Part shown: piece by piece, positions 1-14,600 of the stretch
Layout: the number at the start of each line of letters is the position of its first letter
How positions within the stretch are numbered: position 1 is the stretch's first letter
Source: Rhizaria sp. SCN 62-66
Taxonomy: Eukaryota; Rhizaria, unplaced
Assembly (NCBI GenBank): GCA_001724265.1
Contig: MEDY01000064.1
Location: 117,758-181,757, forward strand
Direction of reading: 5' to 3'
DNA length: 64,000 bases
Program-made: the position numbers and the translations under genes
Notes under the pieces: model-generated
Seen by the model: only the letters and a program-made list of their open reading frames with translations
Told to the model about the DNA's origin: nothing
The model's database searches: none

Positions 1-2
1 TT

Positions 3-3000
3 ATGGAAATGACGGATGCTCTTCAGGACAACGATTTCGCAGCAACAGCTGATGAGACTGTGAGTCCGGACACCGCTCTTACGACGGCGACTGAGACTGA
101 CGCCTGCACCGCTGTGGCCGTGGATAGCGAGAACGCTGACAGCAATGTTCGTCGCACTGGCCGTCTGCGTCGCCAGGTTACGTCCTTTGATGGCAGCGTT
201 GCTTCGGAGAACGAAACTACATCCGAGGCGGGTGACAATAGCAATGAGGAATCGGAGAGTGTTGGCGACAGTACTGATGATGACGAGGATGAAGGTTGGG
301 TCACGTTTTCTCGTCCACACGCGCTACGCGCGGGCCTATCTAGTATCCGTAATGCTAGTAAGCCTAGCAGTCAAACAAAATCGCGCAAAGGCTCCGCAAC
401 AAGCATGGTCAACGATGACGATGATGACAACGATGTCGATGCAGCAGCTCGTACTGTCAGTGATGACAACAGTGATGATGACGACGACATCAAAGTGTAC
501 ATCTCTTCTCTGGGCACTCACGCGACTGCGCGCGCCAGAATGGCGACCAATGCCACTGCAGTCACGTTCCTCACCCCTGCACATGACTTGCTGGAGCCTG
601 CGGTCATTGCCGACATGTGTGCAGACGAGGACCTGACTGCACTTAACCGGCCGAGCCTGCTCAGCATCAGCAGTGATAGTGGAAGCAAGACTGCGATTGC
701 ATGCGCGGTGAAGGCGTTACAAGCGAACGCGAAGGAGCAACAGCTCGCTCTGGACTCAAATAGTGACGACGACAGCTGCAATGTTGTTCGCACCGCGATG
801 GTGCTGGCGTGTGCGGACGCACCGGCATCTGATGATTCTGTTCCTGCCGGAAATGCAATCGGAGGCTCGACAAAGGATGGTAGTGACTGTTCGAGCGATA
901 GTGATGACGTAGCCGTTTCAGTGCCGTTGTTGCAGTCAGTTATTACACCCATCTCGTTCGCTGAGCGTATCAATAACGTCGGCGTCCAACGTGGTGCTCG
1001 CAGCAAGACTGATTGGTCCCGTGTCTCCACTCTACTTGGATTGGATAGCCAATCCAGCCCATCCTCTTGGCGCGCATACTTTGCCAACGGAGCACCACAG
1101 TCAGGGACGCAGTCGTTGTCATTGCCTCTGCGCGCTGCTGGTTTGTTGACGCACCTTGCTATCAGCGTCGTTCCGACTGCCGCGTTTGCACCTATCGCTG
1201 ATTCTACCATGGGTTTTGTCCGAGAGGGCGTGAATGATACGTCCCGTGATCTCTGGCGCAGCGTCTTGACGTCAGCACCTTTACGCTCGCTTGCGCCACT
1301 CGCTCGCATTGTCGTCAGCACTGGCGTTCTGACCGCGAATCAGCTTACCGCTGAGTATGATGCCTTCGGAGTGAATAACAGCGATCGCGAAACTTATTCT
1401 GCCAAAACTGGTGTTGCAGTTGTGAAGGCTGCACTTACTGCACAACTTATGGCTGAGGTACTTCTGAGTTCGACTAATTCCATTGATGGCGCCTCCAGCA
1501 ACAGCAGCAACGTCAGCTTAGCCGCAGCACGGACAAATGATGCAGTTGATACAAACTGTATCACTGTGACTGCAGGTATCGATGGAACGACGCCAATCTT
1601 CTCACTGCCTGCCATCGCATCTGACTGTCACGATGATAATCACAAGCTCGGAGGTGGTCCGGACAAGTCAAACACGGCTACGAAGCCTCGCATAAGCAAG
1701 TCAAAGCGTGGTAACGGTAATAATCAGCCAGTCCATGCCAACTCCACAACACAGTCTTCTTTCACAGTTAATCCTCTTGCGGGTATGTCCACGCAATGCA
1801 GCAATGTTCTCTTCAATGGCGCACACCCTGACGTTGTCAAGGATATTCTTGATCAAGCTCGTACGTTTGTCAAGGCGGTACAATCTCTCACATCTCGCAT
1901 CGTCGCCGTAGCGGCCATCAGCAGTGAGGATGGCGACTGGCAGCTCCTTTCAGCGCTTGCACTCACCATCTCCACACGAGCACGACTCTCCGCATACACG
2001 CTCTGCTTCGTCGAGGCGCAGACCGCCGCTCAGATTGCTGCGACTGCAAACGTCGATGACAGTCCTGAACGTCATTGTGATCCACCTTCGTTTGAATCGA
2101 CTGCAGCTGCAGCCGCTCTCGAGGTTGTCGTTGGTGCTGCCAGCGATATCGGCCAAGACACTCTATTGCTCGATCGCCGGCAGGCTCTACTCGACGCAAC
2201 AACTGCGTTGACTCTGCAACCCACTGATGAGTCACCTTCCGCGCGCGCCGCTGCTGCAGCAGCCGCAGCTGACGCCGCACTGGCGGAGCTTGAATCTGCA
2301 CTCATTGCGTTACCGTCTTCGTTCAAGACTGTATACGTCCCTGTGGCGCCGCCGCTGCCCGTGACAGCTTCGCCCGTGTCCGCGAATGGTACGATGTCGA
2401 TTGCACGTGTGCGCGCACGTGCTGCGGCTCGGGCTCGCGCACGTGCGACTGCAGTTGCTGAGCAGGCTGTGTCGGATGCTGTATGTATTGCAACTGCGAC
2501 AATGCCGCTTAAGGTTTTTGTCTCCTCGCATATCCCGGATGCGATCAAGAGCAGCAAATCAGATGTTGCAACTATAACAGATGATCCCAGTGTTCATGTC
2601 GCTGCCGAGTCTGACAAGCAGTGGACATGCTCATGGGCAGTAGTTGCGCAGCCTCTGACCATGTTTTCGCAAGCGAACTCACTTTCATCCCTCACAGCAT
2701 ATGCGTTGTCTCTGACCCCTGGATCTCGCGCTGCTGTGGTGGCTGTCGCAGCGTGTCTCGCTCAAGGCGCCCGCCGCGCCGCTGCTGCAGCAACGCTGCA
2801 TCACGCCCCTCTTATGGAGAGCCCGGTTCTCGCCTCACACAGTGACCATGATCGAGCATTGATTGTTGAACCGACTGTTCCCATCCGTCAAGAGCTTGCA
2901 CCCGTCATTTCTCTTGCTCGTTCTGTGATCACCGCCATGTCAGGGTCCTTCAGTACTTCATCAAGTACCAGCGCAACCTTACCTGAGTTTGCGCTTGCCA

Positions 3001-6000
3001 TGTACTTACTCGCAGCCCAACTATCCTCTCTGCAAATCATTGTGTTGACGGCGACCGCACTGCCTTCTATCGCAACAGCAACAGGCAATGGGGTTTCTGT
3101 TCCCTTGGATCCCCTTGCATTTGCGCATGCAACTGCCATGAGTTTTGATGAAGCTTATGTGTCGGAGTCCTCTTCATCGGCGTCAGCGTCTGCAACAAAA
3201 GCAACGCCGAACTCAGGTGTCACTGATGTCTCCGTGAGTACGTTCTTTAGCCTTAGCCATGCTGTATCGTCTCTGCAAGATGTTGTTACTGTTCTGACAG
3301 CAACTCCACCGCAGCATGGTGACTCTGGCGCAGGCGCTTTATATAGGGCCTCGCTCGCTGCCGCAGCCACTGCAGATGCTTCGGCAATGTTAGTCTCCAT
3401 CTGCTCCAACGCAGCTGTGAACTCTGACGAGAGTCGCAAATCGTCACATCCTCACGTTTCGAATGTGACGGAGGCGGGTGCCGATGCCGAGGCTGACGCA
3501 GACAGCGAGCCAGACGTCGCAGCGCGCGCTGCTGCTGCTGCTGCACTGTTTGCGAGCGTATGTGCGCTTCCTATGGCGGATGACCCAGCGAGTGCTGTCG
3601 CTGTGGTCGCAGCGCAAGCGGACAGCGGTCGTCTGCTTTCGCTCCTACCGCAACCGTGGGTTGCCGTAACCCCGAGTACAGATGCTGATACTGTGGGCGT
3701 GTCTGCGGACGCTGCTAAGATTGTGAAATCTATCATGCTTCATCAAATTGCGTCTCCGTTATACGCCCTGTTGATGAAGTCTCTTGTGCTATCACGTTGT
3801 TCGCTGATGCCCGCAATCACTTCCGAGCCCACCTCAGAAACCACGGCTGTTCCTACAGTCACCCTAACACGATATCTTGTTGCTGGTCTTGTGCCCCGTG
3901 TTTTGTCGTGCGCATTTGCTGCTCACAGCGCTATCAGTTCGCTGACCAGCATTGCGAAGAAGCAACAGAGTGCTGATGCAGGCGAGACCGCTCACTGGAC
4001 GCTACTCACTCTATCGCACTTGCCGCGCACGCCTCTTTCAGTTATTAAGTGGCTCCGTGGAAACGCGCACTTGCTCTTCATGCGTTCATCCAGCTCCCGG
4101 ACTGAGCAAACGAACACTAGCAGGTGTAGTGCAATGGGTAACGGCAGTAACAATATCCTCTCATTCCGCAACATGGCGACTTCATACATCCAGAATAGCA
4201 GCGCAAATCAGGGGTCTTCTGTTATCGCTGCGGCTGAGTCGGCCGTGCGTCGCTCAGCGTGCGCACTGGTACTCCCTAACGCCGCTCGCTCCTTGACTCG
4301 TGCGCTCGCTGCTGCAACTGTGCTTCCGGTCACGGCGACGATGACTGGGGCTGATGTAGAGCCGTTTGCTCTCGCGCTAGGTTCCACTCAAGTGCGGACG
4401 CCGGCGCTTGCGCTTGTGACAAACCTGTCGACCAATATGCTCGCCGACAGTGCAGCGCTTTGTCCGCTCACAGTCGCTCCGACCGCGCGACTGCCCGCCA
4501 ATAACGCATCTGTCGTTATTGCTACATTTGCCAGCGCCGTTTCCAAGACTGCTGGTCGTGTCTTGCCACACCTAGATCCGCTGCCGTATCCGCCTCAAGC
4601 GGTCCTGCCTGATGAAGCGAACCCAATTGCTGCATCAGCACTTGCCGCCAACACTGCGGCTGCTGCGGCAGCAGCGGCTGCTGCAGCTGCGATGTCGATG
4701 GGGACTGGGGATGGCGTTAACTCTGCTGCTAGCGATCTGACTGGCCTTGGTGCCAATAGCGCGATGATTGGCGGTGCAAAGAAAGGAGACGACGTCTACC
4801 ACACACCGTGGGCACTGGGACCAGCGTCGGCGACGCCGCTGTTGCCGTCGCTGCCATACTGCGCGGCACCGCAGATGCAGCAGCAATTGCAACCTACCCC
4901 ACACCTTTTGCCTGCGCATGCACGCGCTACAGCTGCGGCTGCAGTTGCTTTTCAGCTGCTATGTGGTGCTTTGCCTGAAACCAAAAGCACTATGTCCAAC
5001 TCTGGCTCCAGCCTCAGGACTGGCTCGGGCATGGGCGCACTTGCCGCTGCCATTGAGGCAGCATCCGCGTTGAGGTTGAAGCGCGTGTTTGCGCTTGCCA
5101 CTGTGCATATTGCGCAAACTCTTGCTGCCCGTGCTCGAAATACGCTGTTTATGTTGCTTCTGCATTGGGATGCGAGCCCACAGGTCGTGCGTGGAAGTCA
5201 GGTTCCCCCAATGCAAAGCGGTGCCATTGAGATGCGTGGGAGTAAGTGGGTCCTGACATCGTCCCCGTGTGCGATGTACTCAGCGTATGTGACGTCTCCG
5301 GTGCTGACAAGGGAGGACGCGATGGCAGCACTCTCATCCGTTGCGAAGAGCTCTCTGCTAGTCTCTGCTGACTCCGATAACGCATCATCTTCATCTGCTG
5401 TGCCGTTTGTCGCGGCGTCGCAGCCGCGACAGAAAATCTCACCGGTCGTTTATGAGCTGCCTTCGCCGCCGGCTCTGCTTGTAATCCTTCGCCACGGTCT
5501 CTCGACAGGGGCGCTGCACCCTCACGCTGCAGAGGTGTTATCACGTTTGCTTACAACTTCCTTGCGCTCGATCCTATCCACCGTCACTGAAGGCATCGAT
5601 ACCAACGTCTATAACAAGTTAGTCTCCACTCTGTCAGACTGTCCCCTTACTGTGCCTGCTGAACTGTACCTTGCGTCATCTGCGCGCGTTTTAACGACAC
5701 TTCTGACAGAGCGGCGGTACGAGCAGCTATGTAGCGACATGCAGACAGCGCACTCCCAATCACAATCATACTCACAGATGCAATCGAACACTGCTAGTAT
5801 GACCTCAAAGGGAGTATGCGCTTCTGTTTCTTGTCCTAGCACGCTAGAATGGGCGTCAATTGCTGCGGCCGTGGTATTGCCTCCACTGTCGATGCCGCTA
5901 ACACTCGCGCCTATGAATGGACGCTCAACACCGCTGTATAGGTTCAATGTACGTGCCTGTGGTGATGATAGCAACGGGTTCGTCCCTCGGCCTCAGTTCG

Positions 6001-8606
6001 CTTCAGCACTAACTGCTGTTACGGGTGCACCAGTCAAGGCCATGAGCACAAGCACAGCTGATGATGTGGCAGTTGCAGGCCTTGAGTCGGTATCTACCTC
6101 TACTGCTTCTGGTGGTGGCTTGAGTGCGAGTGTCACATCTACCTTCACTGCCCATGTCAGTGCAGCACAAGCCCAACTTCAAGCTCAGCTTGAGTTCTTG
6201 AGCAGGCAAGGAGACAAAGACTACGACTTCCAGCTTGAGCTTGGCGAAGTGTGTGCTGCGCTCAAAGATATGACCAGCATGCACCCCACAGCCGCCGCAG
6301 TCTCCGCGTCCGCTGCTGCCGCGGCAGCGTCACACGCCCAGGTAAGCAGCGTTGGCTCTACATCTTCTTTTAGTGCAGGCAGTAGCGTTGCTGGGCTCGA
6401 TGCAGTCGTACCGGGTCTCTCAACACTACTTCTTGCAACGACAAGTGCTCGTCTGCATAGTACAGTTGATGACATGTCTTACGCAACATTGTCAAAGGAC
6501 GATAAGGCTGAGCTCGCAAGTGCGCTCTCGGATCTGCCCGCGCTCGCCGCCGCTGCTCTGACACGGCTACAGACGCCGCTTCTGCAGGCAGGTTCTCACT
6601 CACCTTCGCGGTCATTTACATTGGCGCAGGCGCATGCGCGGGTTTTTGCACTGTCTGCCATTTCGTCGGCTGCTGCAGCCAAGGCATTCGAAGAGGCTGA
6701 TCGCATTCTACCAATGACTATCGCTCGGCGCCTTGACACTCCACCTGCGCCGTTTGCATCGAACAATTTCTCTGCGACAACCCTACCGGGTGTGAACAAT
6801 GCCGAGCCTCTCGCGGCCGCTGTTGAGGCAGGTACAACACTCCATACAATTGCGATGCCGCGACTTCCTCTGCTGTCGACTAAGACATTCGTCTCAGCTC
6901 TGAGCGCAATCTCGCTTGTGCAGTCACACTTGCAAGAGTTGACTGGATCTGGGTCTACGACAAACCATTCGGACAATTTAGAGTCACGAGCCACAGGTTC
7001 TGCCTTGTCATCAGCTGTGACAGCGACACTATCCGCTGCCATTGCCGCAGTATTGAAGCCTGGCACTGTCGTCTTTTCTCCGTTTCACATCCGTGGCTCG
7101 ACCACAGCTGCACGCGTCAATGTGCTCTCATCTCTGTCACCTGCTGTGGTTGACGCAGGGCTTGTTGCTGCAGACGATGCTATCTGGGGAGGGCGCTCTC
7201 TATCTCACTCCTACATTGCACCTGTCGGTCTTATGGACAGCAGCGCGGTTGATGGAAGCGCAGAGACGCCCGAGTCGCGTGCGGCTGCAGATATAAGGGC
7301 GCGACTCATCTTCACAACACTCATTGTGGAACGTGCACGGTTCACCTCGTACCAACGTGGCTGTGCTCTAGCGTTGTGGGCCGCCAAACTTGCGCTTGCG
7401 TGCGCGAGTGCAACTATCGCTTTGTGTCCGAACGCGACCGTCTGTGAGGTTGAAGCAGGCGATGCGTGTGCGTTGGTCGCGATTGCAGCTGCGGTAAGGG
7501 CGTTGCAGCACAGGGTTTCTGTTCTTCGCGCGCGCATGCGTACAGTTACAGCTGCTTTAGGTGGACTTGCGTTGGGAGATGATATTGGCAATTCATCAAC
7601 ACCGTTATCAACCGCTGTCTCTGATATGGCGACGCCGTCTATAAACAACACGTTAGCTTCCTCAGCGTCCGCCATCGTCCCGTCTGCGGCGATTGTTAGC
7701 ACAACTGTAACGGATGGTTTAACCTCAGCTCTTACTACAGAAGCTGCCGCAATTCATCGCCACGCCGTCGCACTTGTTGCAAGTACCAACTGCATCGATG
7801 TCATCTCTACTGATGCTGGAGGCAACGATAGCGCGCTCATTAGTCTTGTCGCCAATGCATACCGCATGATCGACTCATCAGCAGCAACTTCTTACACACC
7901 GTTGATTGGTGACACCTCGTCAGCTGTTGCAGCGTTATCCCGTTGGTGGGGCGCACCACTCGCAACTGCTCTTTTTGCTACGGCCTCAATCATCACAGAA
8001 TCAGCCTCCCGGCTCGGTTTCAGTCTGAATCGCCGTGTCACAATCCCATACCCGTGCCGTCTCCCTTCGCTCATGAACACCAGCAGCTCAGAGAACTTAC
8101 AAAAACAACAAAATGCCCGTGACGAGCTGTGGCATTGGCAGCCACTGTCGCTGCAAGGGAAAGCGGCCGAACGCCGCATGCGCACAGCCGCCGACTGGCT
8201 GTGCTCTGCCCTGTCTATGCTTGCTCAAGCGCACGCGACCGCTTTACTCCAAGGCATTTCGTTTCCGGCACCCGTGCACAGTGCTGAGGTGATTTCGACG
8301 GTCGTGTCAAATGCGCGCAGTGATGTTCGAAGGACTTTATGTGGCGGCCGCGCACTGGGGACCGTGGATTTAGCCTCATTAACACCAGCGTGGCGATCCA
8401 TTGAGGCAGCCGCGGCGATCGACCAAAGTACGACGTCAGCGGTAACGATGTCGGCAATTGCATTCCAGAACGAGGTTAGCGCGGTTATGACCGCGCACGT
8501 TGCGGCGACGCAACGCGCATATTCTCTTTTACCGCCTACCTCAAAGGAAACTGTTAGCAATGACAATTCGGCCACGAAGTCTTCCGTAGCGAAAGCCCAA
8601 CAACAT

Positions 8607-8653
<47 letters not shown>

Positions 8654-11600
8654 AAGCCATGATGCCACCTTGCGCAGTGACCGCGCCCCTGTATTCCTCT
8701 CGTACGTAGCTGAGTCTGCGTGTGATGGTGTTGCAGTGGCCACGTACAACCTGCACTCTGCTCGCCTTGCAGTTGCCGCTGCAGGCACCCGGGTTTCCCG
8801 CGCAGTTGCTGTTGTTGCTGCGGTGACGCAGAGCGTTACTAACTGGTATCAGGCCAACAGGATGAATACCACGCTCGACAACATGAACTGCGATAAAATC
8901 GCTCGCAACTCAACAGACGACAATGACAATTTTAGTGCAAGTGATGTGGCGAAAGAAGAGTATGACATGCCTCTTCACTCGAAATCATGGCAAAAGATTA
9001 TGCTGAACCCGTTAGCGAAGCCACAGCCTTTCCCGTATCTACCTGTTGCCCCTGCCGCGCCTGCTAGCAATCATGATGCTGAGGATGGACACGTCGAGAA
9101 TTCAGTTGTATCCGCCGTGCGCGTTGCTGCTTGTGCTGTTTCGTTCGCGGCTACGCACGTGTCATCGAGCTTTGCTGGCGTCGGGTTCACGAACTCGCGT
9201 CTCTTTGCGTGCTTTTCGAGCTACAACACAAGTACCTCTTTAGCGACGACTGATACAGCCAAAATGGATGATGGCAGCCCTTCGGCACATCTATCAACAC
9301 AGGAGCCTCTCTCAGCGTCTGCGTCAGGGTCAACGTCGGCACCAGCGTCGTCGCTTGCAGCTGCGTCGCTCGCGCTGGGCTCTGCCTCGGTCACTGCACT
9401 AGCTGGAATGAAGCTGCCTGCACACTTGGAGCTTTTCACCCCGGGCTTATCTTCCGATGTTGCTGCTGCGTTGACAGCGGTGTGGCTACTATGGCCAAGC
9501 GGTTTTAAGCCTTTATTGCGACTTACTCACATTATTGGGCACACTCTTAGCGGCTGGGCGCGCGGAGTATCTGATACCGTGATGGCAGCAACGGCTGCTG
9601 TTGCTGCGGACGCAGCTGAGTGTGATATTGAGTCGACGCAAGCGGTCGATAACAGTGCAAGCGCACGTGCCGATGGCGATGGCGGCGCAGAGAATGCGCT
9701 GCAGAACGATGTCGACACTGCTCTTCGTCGTGAGCTTGCGATCATCTCATCCCTCTCAAGCCAGCTTCCGCGTCCACTTATAGCTCTCATTCCTAAGGTT
9801 CTCGCTGCCCTTACCAAGCTTTCGAGCGAGACCAACCACGCACAGTTTCCCATGGGTCAGTCCTCGACAGTTGTAGAGCTCTCTCCGTCGCACCCGCAGT
9901 CGTTCGGCCCTGATGAGCCTCTGAGGGGCTACTTACGCACGCTCCATGGCGTTACCAACTTCACACTGAACCTGCTTGACCCATTGATGCGCGGTGCATT
10001 TGCCCCAATGGCCGCACCCGCTGCTGCAGCGCTACGGCAGAGGCTAGAACCCGCAGCGCCGCGCCAGCGCGTCGACGCCGCTGCGCGCGCGGCCCGCCCC
10101 GCGTGGCTTGGCGTGCAGCGGCGCGCAGTCACAGCGCTCACAGCGCACGCCTTGCAGGGCACGCTTGCGCGATGGCGGTGGCACGTTGAGCGGTGGGACG
10201 ACAGGCGCTGGGGACTTGGTCCTGCGGCGGGACGCGCGCTTACACTTGCTGTTGCTGCGGGCGTAGGAGTGGTCGAGCCATCGCTGCAAGGAAGTCATTC
10301 TAGTCTGGATGGCGTGGACCTCTAGCAAGAGGGGCCATGGTTGTTTGGACTTTGCCACTGGGTCTCAGACTCCTCGGTCGCATCAGTTGGAGCAAGCACA
10401 AGTGATACAGTGCAAATGTCTCAGACTGACCTCAGCTCAACCGCCTCCGTATTGCCGAAGCTGCCAGTTTGCACTGCGATGTCTGCAGTCACATCGGCCA
10501 CGCGTCACATGCTCGGAAAGCACATGAGAGCACTGCCGCCTCACACACACAAAGATGATCAAAGTTATAACAGCGATCAGAATCGTGCGTTTTCGATGTG
10601 TTTGCGCTGTGCGCGCGTATCCGCACTTGCCCGGCGTGCAGTGCTCATGCAGCCTAGCAGTATGCTACAATCCTTTGCAGCTGCTGCGAACGATGCTGCT
10701 CCACATTGGGCACAGGCAGCAACATCACTGCTCAATATTGCTGACGACAGCGCAGCGACGGATCTCGCGTTTGCACCACCAACCTTGAGTGCTACTGCAG
10801 CCGGTGTTGCAGCAAACTTAGCATCCAAAGCGGCAGATAACGCAGCTACGAGGGCGATTGATGCCGCGACTACATCATATTTCATGTCGAAGTCAATGCA
10901 CGTGACAGCAGGATCGAACTCGGATCCGAAGAGGGGTAAACAATGTGACAACAATCGCGCTTCTGCTTGTGCAAGTGGCGCCAAGACAGCACACGTGTAT
11001 GCAGCGGCAGCCGCGACGGCACTGGCGCAAGCTCTATCGTCACTTCCTGCGACCGACAGTGATGCTGTCACGCGGCCCGTCACACTTTCTGCGTTTGCAG
11101 CTGCTATTGCTGCCAGTGTGGATGCGGGTGCTGACTCAGACGCGGAGACAATGGCCTTGCTTTCTGCTCTTGGGGTCTCTGGTGTGAGCAGTCGTGAGTT
11201 CTTTGCCGCCATTCAAGGAGGCGTGATCGCCGAAGGTGGCGAAAGCAGCAGTGGGGTCGCTGCCGCTAACCGCGGTACTACTAGCAACGCTGACTGTGCC
11301 GCCCCGTGGCTGCGCGGACTGCTCACAGTCACAGTAGAGCTGCATCGGCTGCTAACCACGGTTGCTGCCAGGGAGCCAGAGTTGAATCTTGCAAGCTCGG
11401 GGAAGATGGCTGTCGTCACAGTTCCTTTCCCTGCATCTGTCTTAAACAAGTCTTCCCCAGAACCCTCGTCGACTTCTCGTCGTGAGCCCAGTGAAGCCTC
11501 GCGTACGGCCGCTGCTTCAACGGCTACTGCGTTGACAACTAACGGCACTGATGTGGTAGATATTGACTCGAATAAGAATGATACGAGTGTGCTGGACAAC

Positions 11601-14600
11601 GCTGAGTCCGTGGCACATGCTCTTGAATCGACTGCTGCTGAGCCTGCCAATACTGCACCCAGCGACATGACTGATGGCGTCGATGACAACGCTTTCAAAA
11701 CTCCTTCCACCAGCGCTGCGCAGCCCGCTGCTCCGAAGAGTGGAAAAAGCAAGAGTGCCCGGAGCAGGGCCAGTCCTGCATTCGGCCCGACCGGCGCAGA
11801 GCCCCACGGCACATCTTCTGCTCTTCCCGAGTCGAAGGCGACCGGGCCTGAGACAGTATTCCCAGTCGCAACTGTTGGAGCAAAGACAGTGGGCGTAACA
11901 TCGCAATGTGAGACTACGTTTGGTCTCTGGGTTCGGAAGACTGTTTGCTCAGTGTCGGGAAGCCAATCGGCGTCCGTTGCGCAGAGTCCTTTGCTCAGTG
12001 GCCGTGACACGCAAGACAACATCACGGCCACTGTTAGCGACAGTAACAATCTGGCATATGACCTGAAGATTAGTGCCAGTCAATCCCGCAGTATCACAAG
12101 TGGAAGCCGAATTGTTGCGCTGGAGAGTGTTAGACTTGAGCCTGTTGTATCTGTCTTAGACTCCCTTACTGTCTGGGCAACGTACTCGAACTTGTGTGCA
12201 TTGCATCAAGCCATGAGCAGCGACAATTCGTCCTCGCCAGCTAGTGCGCATGCAAAACATGGACCTCAGAGTGAGTATCGTGCAGCGCTCAATAGCGATA
12301 TGCTCCTTGCGAACCACCCAATTCTTGCGCCACTGGCAATGGCGCTTATTGCATCTTCCATGATGGCATCATCGAAGACGCCCATCATCGCACGTCGAAT
12401 CACGGCGGATGGCACGACTGATTCTCGTTGTTCTGAATCCATGCCCGTACTATCTGAAACGTTCACTTTTGCGCCACCTGCACCTGTTGCGTTCTCTTGG
12501 GTTGTCCCAACGGAACACAGCAACAATATTGTTCCCAGCGTTGCGAGTGACTCAGTATTTGATTTCGCTCCCAATGGCGTTACTAATACCTCTGTTGCCG
12601 CATCTGCCTCGCTTGCAACGGCTGCTCTGGCTTCTGGCGACCCTGTCTCTCGCACCGCTTCGGTTAACTCACTGCTGTATGCGTCAGATGAAGTTCTGTT
12701 CCGCTTTGCCGTTCTTGCCGCGGCGACCGCACCCGTGACTTTTGCGGCCGCAACCGCGGTAGCAGGGATTGACAAGGGCGGCAAGAAGATTCGTGCTGTG
12801 GCAGCTTCACTGCCACGGTTTTCAGCAGCAGCCGTGTCATCGGCGCTCGTTCCTGCGTCGCAACGACTTGCGATGCTTGCAAATGATGCATTCATGGAGT
12901 ATTACAATGCGCAAAAGAATGCCATCCGCACCAGTGTGCTGCAGCAGCAACAGCAATTGGACGCAACCACGGTGCCCACAAATGTGCCTGTTGGTCTTAG
13001 CGATAATGGGGCTGACAGCGATGACGGAATGAGCAACGACATGCTAGCGGTGAAACAGCTTCTCGGGCGGTTCAGCCTACATCCGAGCATCGGTGCTCCT
13101 ATGAAACTGTCATCACAACGCGGCCGCGGGAGGTCCAATGGTACAACCAAGAGCAAGGCGATGCCCGGTGAAAAGGGCAAGGCTCGTCGCGGCCGTCCTC
13201 GTAAGCACGTCATTGCTGACGACACAACCTCGGTGAAGTATGCGAATGATGTAGAGACTATGAGTGAAGGCGAAAGCTTCGAGATCCTCAGCGATGATAG
13301 CGGCGTTGGCAGCGACATCGACAACGCAGACAGGGACGATCCTCGCCTGATGGGCGGCGATGTGAGCAAGAGTAAGAACGGCGCCCGCAAGCGTGGCCAT
13401 GACAGCGATGTTGGACTCGATCAGCGTCGCCCGCAGCAGCCGCACGGCAGTGGTCTGCAATCTCACACTTACTCTGGCGATGGATCCGACTCGGCGCTCG
13501 AGATTTCAAGCAGAGAGGATGAGAGTGATGCGAGGCCTGGAGGTACAGGTGCTAAGAGCAAGGGCAAGCGCGGAATCAATGGTAAGAGGCGCAGTAGTCA
13601 CGGCCACGATGAAGGCGGCGACCTCGACAACAGCAGCTCTGATAGTGACGTCGTGCTGATCGCAACTCTACGAAACCCGTACCCACCTACGGCTGCTGCG
13701 CTCGCCAATAGTCGCAACCGCGCCTTGATGGGGTCGAGTATGGCGCGATACGGGTCGAAGCTAATTCGCTATCAACAGAGCGCGCTTCACCATCAGTCGT
13801 CGTATCACAGCCAAAACAACAAAATCGCGACTGCTCGAGGCAGCAAGGTCGGCAAGGGTGCCCTTCGCAGCAAAGGCAAGCTTGACTCAAATCGCAGGGA
13901 TGTCACATTGGGCAACAGGCTCGGGGGTGCAGTGCCGACGGTTGATCTTGCAAGCGACGATGACGGCAATGACAGCAACAATAACGAGAGCGAGGAGGGT
14001 GATGATGAAGACGATGTTGTGAATGCTGATGGTGACGACAGTGATGCGTCTAGTACAGGACACATCTCGCTCTCTGACTCAGATCTTGACGCCGATGCAT
14101 ATAACAGCAAGCTGTTTAACTCGCTCAGCCTTCATAACATGAGTAATGGTGGCATTCAAAACTTCAATGCTAGACCCGCATACCAGTTCGCCACTCCAAT
14201 CCAGTCGACAGCGCTCGTAATTGCCCCAAGTGCAGGAGCGCTTGCAACGCACGACTATCTCTCCGCGACGAGCCGCGCAGGCTCAATGGGCAGCTTGGGC
14301 TCCGGTGCCATTTTTATTGGATCGTCACTCTCAAGTCCGGACTTAAGTCGGAATTTGTTTCATCACAACCTCCCTCTGTCTCAAGGTGGGCTGGCGCCTG
14401 CGCAGAGCCTCGGCGAAGTCGTGCCTTACACCAGCAGTCGTGGTACTAGCAGTGATCTCAGCAGCATCACAGGCGGCTACCTGCCTGCTGTTGACTCAGA
14501 CGATGCAGCGCAGCAGGGTGCAATGCTTGAGGCACCTGCTCAGGAAGGAGTGGTGCCTGCGACCTCGTATCCGCTCGCACAAGAGCAACTTGGTGAGCTG

